From: Euperipatoides rowelli
Taxonomy: Eukaryota; Onychophora; Udeonychophora; Euonychophora; Peripatopsidae
Length of the DNA: 10,005 nucleotides
Reading direction: 5' to 3' (one strand)
NCBI GenBank assembly: GCA_003024985.2
Contig: PXIH01S0013386.1
Shown here: one piece after another, positions 7,209-10,005 of the stretch
Numbering within the stretch: position 1 is the stretch's first letter
Layout: every line of letters starts with the position of its first letter
Position numbers and translations under genes: made by a program
The notes under the pieces: generated by a model
What the model saw: the letters and a program-made list of their open reading frames with translations, nothing else
What the model was told of the DNA's origin: nothing
Databases searched by the model: none

Positions 7209-7262
7209 TGCCCACAATGGCAGCCATTTTGTCTAACTGCTCAGGCCTTTATCTAGGTGTTG
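7209..7262 (-). repeat. right terminal inverted repeat of P-type element
   Basis: Ends CAGGCCTTTATCTAGGTGTTG, the inverted partner of the left end. Just inside it is a perfect 13-base palindrome, AATGGCAGCCATT (7216-7228), partly shared with ATATGGCAG on the left. It may be a subterminal binding site, which is inferred. Confidence 0.75.
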
Positions 7263-7269
7263 GTTGAAT
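7263..7269 (+). repeat. target site duplication, right copy
   Basis: GTTGAAT, identical to 2820-2826, immediately after GGTGTTG. Confidence 0.75.
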
Positions 7270-7426
7270 TCAGAGAAGCCCTATATTTCAAAAGTAGTAT
7301 CATATTTGTTATCTTTGCAATATGGTTTAAAGAAAGATAAGTCATACAATGTTTAAAACGGTTTAAACTTAAAAAATTATTAAGGAATAAATAGCTAAAA
7401 TAACACGAGTAGATAAAATCCATCAA
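7270..7426. other. AT-rich flank, no gene seen
   Basis: Short AT-rich stretch between the P-type element and the 40-bp array. The minus-strand open frame 7253-7516 runs across the transposon end and the array, and so is not a gene. Confidence 0.5.
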
Positions 7427-7612
7427 TTCTGGAACACTTATGGTCATGCGCAGTAGGTCAGAGTGTCTTGAACACTTTGTCATGCTTAGTAGTATGTATA
7501 GATGGTTCTGGAACATTCTGAGTATGCTCAGTAGGCTATGTCACTTTTCCTAGAACACATTACTCATAATTCAGATTTCTAGAACACATTACCCATAATA
7601 CAAGATGGTGGA
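7427..7612 (+). repeat. degenerate tandem array, about 40-bp unit
   Basis: Five unit starts carry TTCTGGAACA or a variant: 7427, 7466, 7506, 7547 and 7577 (spacings 39, 40, 41, 30). The first three units share a second block about 15 bases on: CATGCGCAGTAGG, CATGCTTAGTAG, TATGCTCAGTAGG. The last two share GAACACATTACYCATAATNCA-type sequence. No coding is seen. Confidence 0.75.
7506..7518 (+). promoter_or_regulatory. perfect heat-shock-element pattern within the array
   Basis: TTCTGGAACATTC is TTC-nn-GAA-nn-TTC, the three-pentamer consensus bound by HSF. Two-pentamer cores TTCTGGAA (7427-7434) and TTCTAGAA (7577-7584) lie in neighbouring units. Binding is inferred. Confidence 0.45.
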
Positions 7613-8339
7613 CCATATGACCCATAATGCAAAAATCTAAAATGGCCAACTATAATTTTTTTCAAAAATTCAAAATTTTAAATTTTTTTAAAAATTATTC
7701 CGATTTTATTGTAAATTAATTTCTAATATGTCCTAGGGGTATACAATATGTTTATGAAATTATAAGATTGTATCTTAAAAGGTGTGGAAGCTAGAGGTGC
7801 CAAAATAAAAGTCAAATTTTAAATAAAGGCAATCAACTTGAAATTGAATAGGATAGTTAAGAAAGATATTTAAACGACAATGTAATTTATTAAAATGTGG
7901 TTACTATTAATATTTATTTATAGGCCTCAGCCATAACGTTCATAAAGATATTCATTTTAATACACTAAATTTAAGGAATAACTTATAATTAAATGTATGT
8001 CAAGATAGAGAATATTTTAATTAGTTAAACTATAAATTTTCATAAACATTAGATTGTTAAAAATTATTTATATCATATGTTAGAGAAAATAAAGCCATAT
8101 ACTGTATATACGATCAAATCCTGAATACTGAATACACTCATCGTGAATACGCATCGCAAGCATTTAATTCTTTATTTATAACATTATTCAATTTTAATTT
8201 TAAATCTATGCTAATATACTAATCTTAAGAGGGATATAAATTTTATAATAGAATCAGAGTAATAATAATACTTACATTATAATAATAATAAAAAGACAAC
8301 CGCAATCACACATAAAGTAAATATGGATGTAAGGAGTAG
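7613..8339. other. AT-rich DNA, no gene recognised
   Basis: Begins with a run of near-palindromic A/T sequence (7630-7700). TAGGCCT occurs at 7921 and short AAT repeats near 8260-8290. I saw no exon of the LRAT-type gene, no transposon protein and no RNA gene here. Confidence 0.55.
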
Positions 8340-8465
8340 AGAAGCTTGCTAGACAGAGATCTCATGATAAAAGTGAGATTCACGTTAAAGAATGAGAGTA
8401 GTGAAAAAAGGCTGTTTCTGTCCAAACTAATCAGATTGCAGTATTTTGGTCACATGACCAATATT
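8340..8465 (+). pseudogene. possible LINE ORF2 C-terminal remnant
   Basis: Frame 3 is open from 8340 and ends with KRLFLSKLIRLQYFGHMTNI (8406-8465). The RLxWFGHxxRM pattern preceded by a charged segment (KVRFTLKNESSE) is characteristic of the far C-terminus of many non-LTR retrotransposon reverse-transcriptase proteins. The stretch is short and no reverse-transcriptase motif precedes it, so this is only a possibility. A chance match is the alternative. Confidence 0.35.
8446..8461. promoter_or_regulatory. TTGGTCA-CA-TGACCAA inverted repeat with E-box
   Basis: Perfect 7-bp arms around CA. The centre GTCACATGAC resembles sites of MiT/TFE and USF bHLH-zip factors. It overlaps the LINE-like FGHMT codons, so it may be coincidental. 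Confidence 0.3.
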
Positions 8466-8480
8466 GTTTGTATAGGGCTT

Positions 8481-8665
8481 ATTTACATGCAATTAACATA
8501 ATTTTAGCTAATTTGCATACATGTTTACCAATTATGATGTCATATTCGGCCATGTTCGGACATTTCCGTGAGAGGTGTGGCTCATTTACATCTCATTTGC
8601 ATATAATTAGCATAATTTAGCTCATTTGCATGTGAGTGTAGCCAATTATGACCTCATCTTCGGTA
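8481..8665 (+). repeat. imperfect tandem repeat, 114-bp spacing, with octamers
   Basis: The block from ATTTACATGCAATTAACATA (8481) through CCAATTATGATGTCAT to TTCGG recurs from 8594 (ATTTGCATATAATTAGCATA ... CCAATTATGACCTCAT ... TTCGG). Within it ATTTGCAT, the reverse of the POU octamer ATGCAAAT, occurs three times: 8511, 8594 and 8624. Confidence 0.7.
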
Positions 8666-8727
8666 ATACTTGGCAACTTTCGGTAATCTTCGGTAATCTT
8701 TGGTAATTTCTGTCAATTTCTGAATTT
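8658..8727 (+). repeat. 10-bp minisatellite, seven units
   Basis: Exactly phased 10-mers around CTTCGGTAAT start at 8658, 8668, 8678, 8688, 8698, 8708 and 8718. The fourth is identical to the first, the third and fifth differ from it by one base, and the outer ones are decayed. Confidence 0.8.
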
Positions 8728-8769
8728 TTCCAATGATTCCCGAAGTTTTGGGTATAGGGTTACTCTCCT

Positions 8770-9030
8770 AATTAGCATAAATTGGTCATTGTGATGTCAT
8801 TTTCGAGTTTGCCAAAGCCAAACTTCGGAAATCTACATATCAGAGTACCCAGAATGCATTGCTGTCATGTTTTCCGATGATTTCCAAAGTTTACATTTTG
8901 GGGGTACCCCCATAATTAGCATAAATTGCTTATAATGATGTCATTTCCGAGTTTGCGAAGCCAAACTTCGGAAATCTACATATCTGAGTACCCAGAATGG
9001 ATTGCCCATGTTGCCGATGCATTTTGGGAA
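8770..9030 (+). repeat. tandem repeat, 144-bp spacing
   Basis: The unit at 8770 begins AATTAGCATAAATTG and includes GATGTCATTT, CGAGTTTG, AGCCAAACTTCGGAAATCTA and GAGTACCCAGAATG. It is repeated from 8914 with only scattered changes over about 115 bases. Related fragments (aattagcat, tatgacctcat) occur in the 114-bp repeat upstream, so the two arrays share ancestry. The overlapping open frames (8941-9225 minus, 9002-9190 plus) are repeat translations, not genes. Confidence 0.85.
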
Positions 9031-9046
9031 ATTTTTTCGAAAATAC

Positions 9047-9057
9047 AAGATGGCGGC
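9047..9057 (+). promoter_or_regulatory. YY1-like site AAGATGGCGGC
   Basis: Exact match to the core YY1 consensus. A related ATACAAGATGGTGGA occurs at 7598-7612 at the end of the 40-bp array, so the word seems to be carried by a repeat family. Binding is inferred. Confidence 0.35.
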
Positions 9058-9114
9058 CAAATTTTTTTTTGATTTTTCAATAAGAAATTGTTCAGGGAGG
9101 AATGCTGGGCAATA

Positions 9115-9386
9115 TGTGATGTCATACCCCTGCACAGAACGATACGCCATCAACTTGGAGCATTTTTTAGTTGAATATTTCTCAATGTAGAGGGGTCTTA
9201 ATAGGTGGGCATGCACATTAGGCATTTCCCAAAATCCTACGATCTCAAGGTTATGGATTTAGGTTATATATGTGTATGACATCATTTTACACCCATCCAA
9301 ATGTTTCTATGACGTCATAGACCTGTGCAGTATGGTTCGTCATCAACTTAGAAATTTTCTAACTTGGCATGTTGAGGGGGGTATTA
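9115..9386 (+). repeat. dispersed direct repeat, 193-bp offset
   Basis: 9115-9200 (GATGTCATA, CCTGCACAG, GCCATCAACTTGGA, TTTTTAG, ... GAGGGG-TCTTA) recurs at 9308-9386 (GACGTCATA, CCTGTGCAG, GTCATCAACTTAGA, TTTTCTAA, ... GAGGGGGGTATTA). Colinear, moderately diverged. Confidence 0.75.
9306..9321. promoter_or_regulatory. 16-bp perfect palindrome containing a full CRE
   Basis: TCTATGACGTCATAGA is fully self-complementary and centres on TGACGTCA, the CREB/ATF consensus. The sister repeat at 9115 has TGATGTCA instead, so either could be derived. Function is inferred. Confidence 0.4.
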
Positions 9387-9607
9387 TACAACCACCAGAT
9401 GGTGCACCCACTAATGTGTTATAAATATGAAAATACATTTTGTATGAAATTACTGTAATACAGTCATTAATAATAATTTATAATTAATTTCATGTTTATA
9501 GTGTCAGGCACATGTACCCATTGAAGGTCAAGATTTGGGATATAAAGTATCTATAAAAATTTATTTTCTATGTCTCAAGACATGCACAATCCTCATTTCC
9601 GGTTTAG
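9387..9607. other. AT-rich DNA, nothing recognised
   Basis: No gene, no clear repeat. CTATGTCTCAAGACATG near 9569-9585 resembles part of the hairpin arm at 9716-9725. Confidence 0.5.
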
Positions 9608-9620
9608 TTGTACGGTACAA
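9608..9620. repeat. perfect odd palindrome TTGTACGGTACAA
   Basis: Six-base arms around one G. It lies 31 bases before the outer arm of the nested hairpin and may belong to the same element. Confidence 0.5.
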
Positions 9621-9651
9621 AAATGACCCGTAGAACTTCTCATCTCCATAA

Positions 9652-9762
9652 CGAGCTTTAGCCTCAGGCATTAACTCTTTCTACACCCACCTAAGACATT
9701 AGAACGCTCGTGTTTCTATGTCTTAGGCACTCTCACACACATACCCTTTTGGCATAAGCTCG
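9652..9762. repeat. nested hairpin (two concentric inverted repeats)
   Basis: The outer arms CGAGCTTTAGCC (9652-9663) and GGCATAAGCTCG (9751-9762) pair at 10 of 12. The inner arms CCTAAGACATTAGAA (9690-9704) and TTTCTATGTCTTAGG (9713-9727) form a stem of about 14 pairs with a one-base bulge and an 8-base loop CGCTCGTG. Concentric symmetry suggests the centre of a palindromic mobile element. The stem is too short for a normal microRNA precursor. Confidence 0.6.
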
Positions 9763-10005
9763 ACTACCTATTATATTTCTATGGGGAACTTGATCATGAT
9801 CGTACGAATAACTCATTCACTAATAACAATGTTAATTTTCTTTTATAGTCCACCAAATGCCATGTCTTATTATGAATCATGAAAATAAAAAAAAAATGAT
9901 AACTTTAAAAGCCATCATCTAAATAAAAATGTTAAATGTTAAATTTTTTCAATACAAAGTTATCGATTTTTACTAATAATTAAATCTCAAGAAATATATA
10001 ATTTA
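9763..10005. other. AT-rich DNA, no gene seen
   Basis: Contains the short palindromes GATCATGATC (9792-9801) and CGTACG (9801-9806), then A/T-rich sequence to the window edge. Confidence 0.5.

Larger units (their letters stand above)
2827..7262 (+). mobile_element. P-type (THAP transposase) DNA transposon, complete but decayed
   Basis: The element is 4436 bp, has inverted termini and is flanked by a 7-bp direct repeat, GTTGAAT. The ends begin CAACACC and finish GGTGTTG; the CA start matches the P-element habit. Inside, on the plus strand, is one transposase gene recognisable from its THAP zinc finger to the conserved C-terminus, in the right order. Stops and frameshifts show it is dead. It lies in the same orientation as the LRAT-type exon and downstream of its donor, so it most likely sits in a host intron. 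Later insertions (a SINE-like element and a tandem duplication) lie between its THAP exons. What is seen: borders, duplication and protein similarity. What is inferred: a single original insertion of the whole element. Confidence 0.85.

Noticed and set aside
7253-7516. 87-codon minus-strand open frame
   Set aside because: It spans the transposon border, its duplication and the 40-bp tandem array, so it cannot be a conserved gene.
8941-9225. two overlapping open frames on opposite strands (also 9002-9190)
   Set aside because: Both sit in the 144-bp tandem repeat and its flank, with no family resemblance.
8481-9386. CRISPR array
   Set aside because: The repeats are long, degenerate, of mixed spacing and in animal-type DNA, with no short identical repeats and unique spacers.
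9690-9727. microRNA precursor
   Set aside because: The stem is only about 14 pairs with a short loop, well below a typical precursor, and the outer stem is not continuous with it.

Overview
The window looks like non-coding, repeat-rich genomic DNA from an animal. It is strongly AT-rich (by eye, well over two thirds), it has no long open reading frames, there are consensus splice signals, and one exon of a metazoan gene family plus several eukaryotic mobile elements can be recognised. The P-type THAP transposon, TTAA-flanked foldback element, SINE-like insert and TAGGCCT words suggest an invertebrate, perhaps a marine deuterostome such as an echinoderm or hemichordate. That assignment is a guess and is not shown by the sequence.

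Layout: bases 1-867 hold AT-rich DNA with no gene seen. A palindromic non-autonomous DNA transposon (868-2008) with arms of about 95 bp and TTAA at both borders follows. At 2396-2459 there is a short, well-supported first coding exon of an LRAT/HRASLS-type (NlpC/P60-like) phospholipase/acyltransferase, with its catalytic histidine and a consensus splice donor. Its remaining exons are not visible in this window.

Downstream of that donor, on the same strand, lies a 4.4-kb P-type DNA transposon (2827-7262). It has inverted ends starting CAACACC and a 7-bp direct repeat GTTGAAT exactly at both borders. It carries a decayed THAP-domain transposase. The zinc finger is split over two exons with matching splice phase (2945-3080 and about 4439-4640). 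The catalytic and C-terminal parts can then be followed through stops and frameshifts to about 6998. Nested inside the transposon's first intron are a SINE-like retroposon (3248-3548, minus strand, 15-bp target duplication CCTCATTGAGAACTT) and a tandem duplication with a period of about 139 bp (3740-3967).

Bases 7270-10005 hold no gene. They contain a roughly 40-bp tandem array that includes a perfect heat-shock-element pattern, a possible remnant of a LINE ORF2 C-terminus (8340-8465), and a cluster of tandem repeats from 8481 to 9386 (114-bp, 10-bp, 144-bp and 193-bp spacings). That cluster contains octamer, YY1-like and CRE-like sites. A nested hairpin lies at 9652-9762. The overall history read from the nesting is: host LRAT intron, then P-type element inserted, then SINE inserted into the P-type element.
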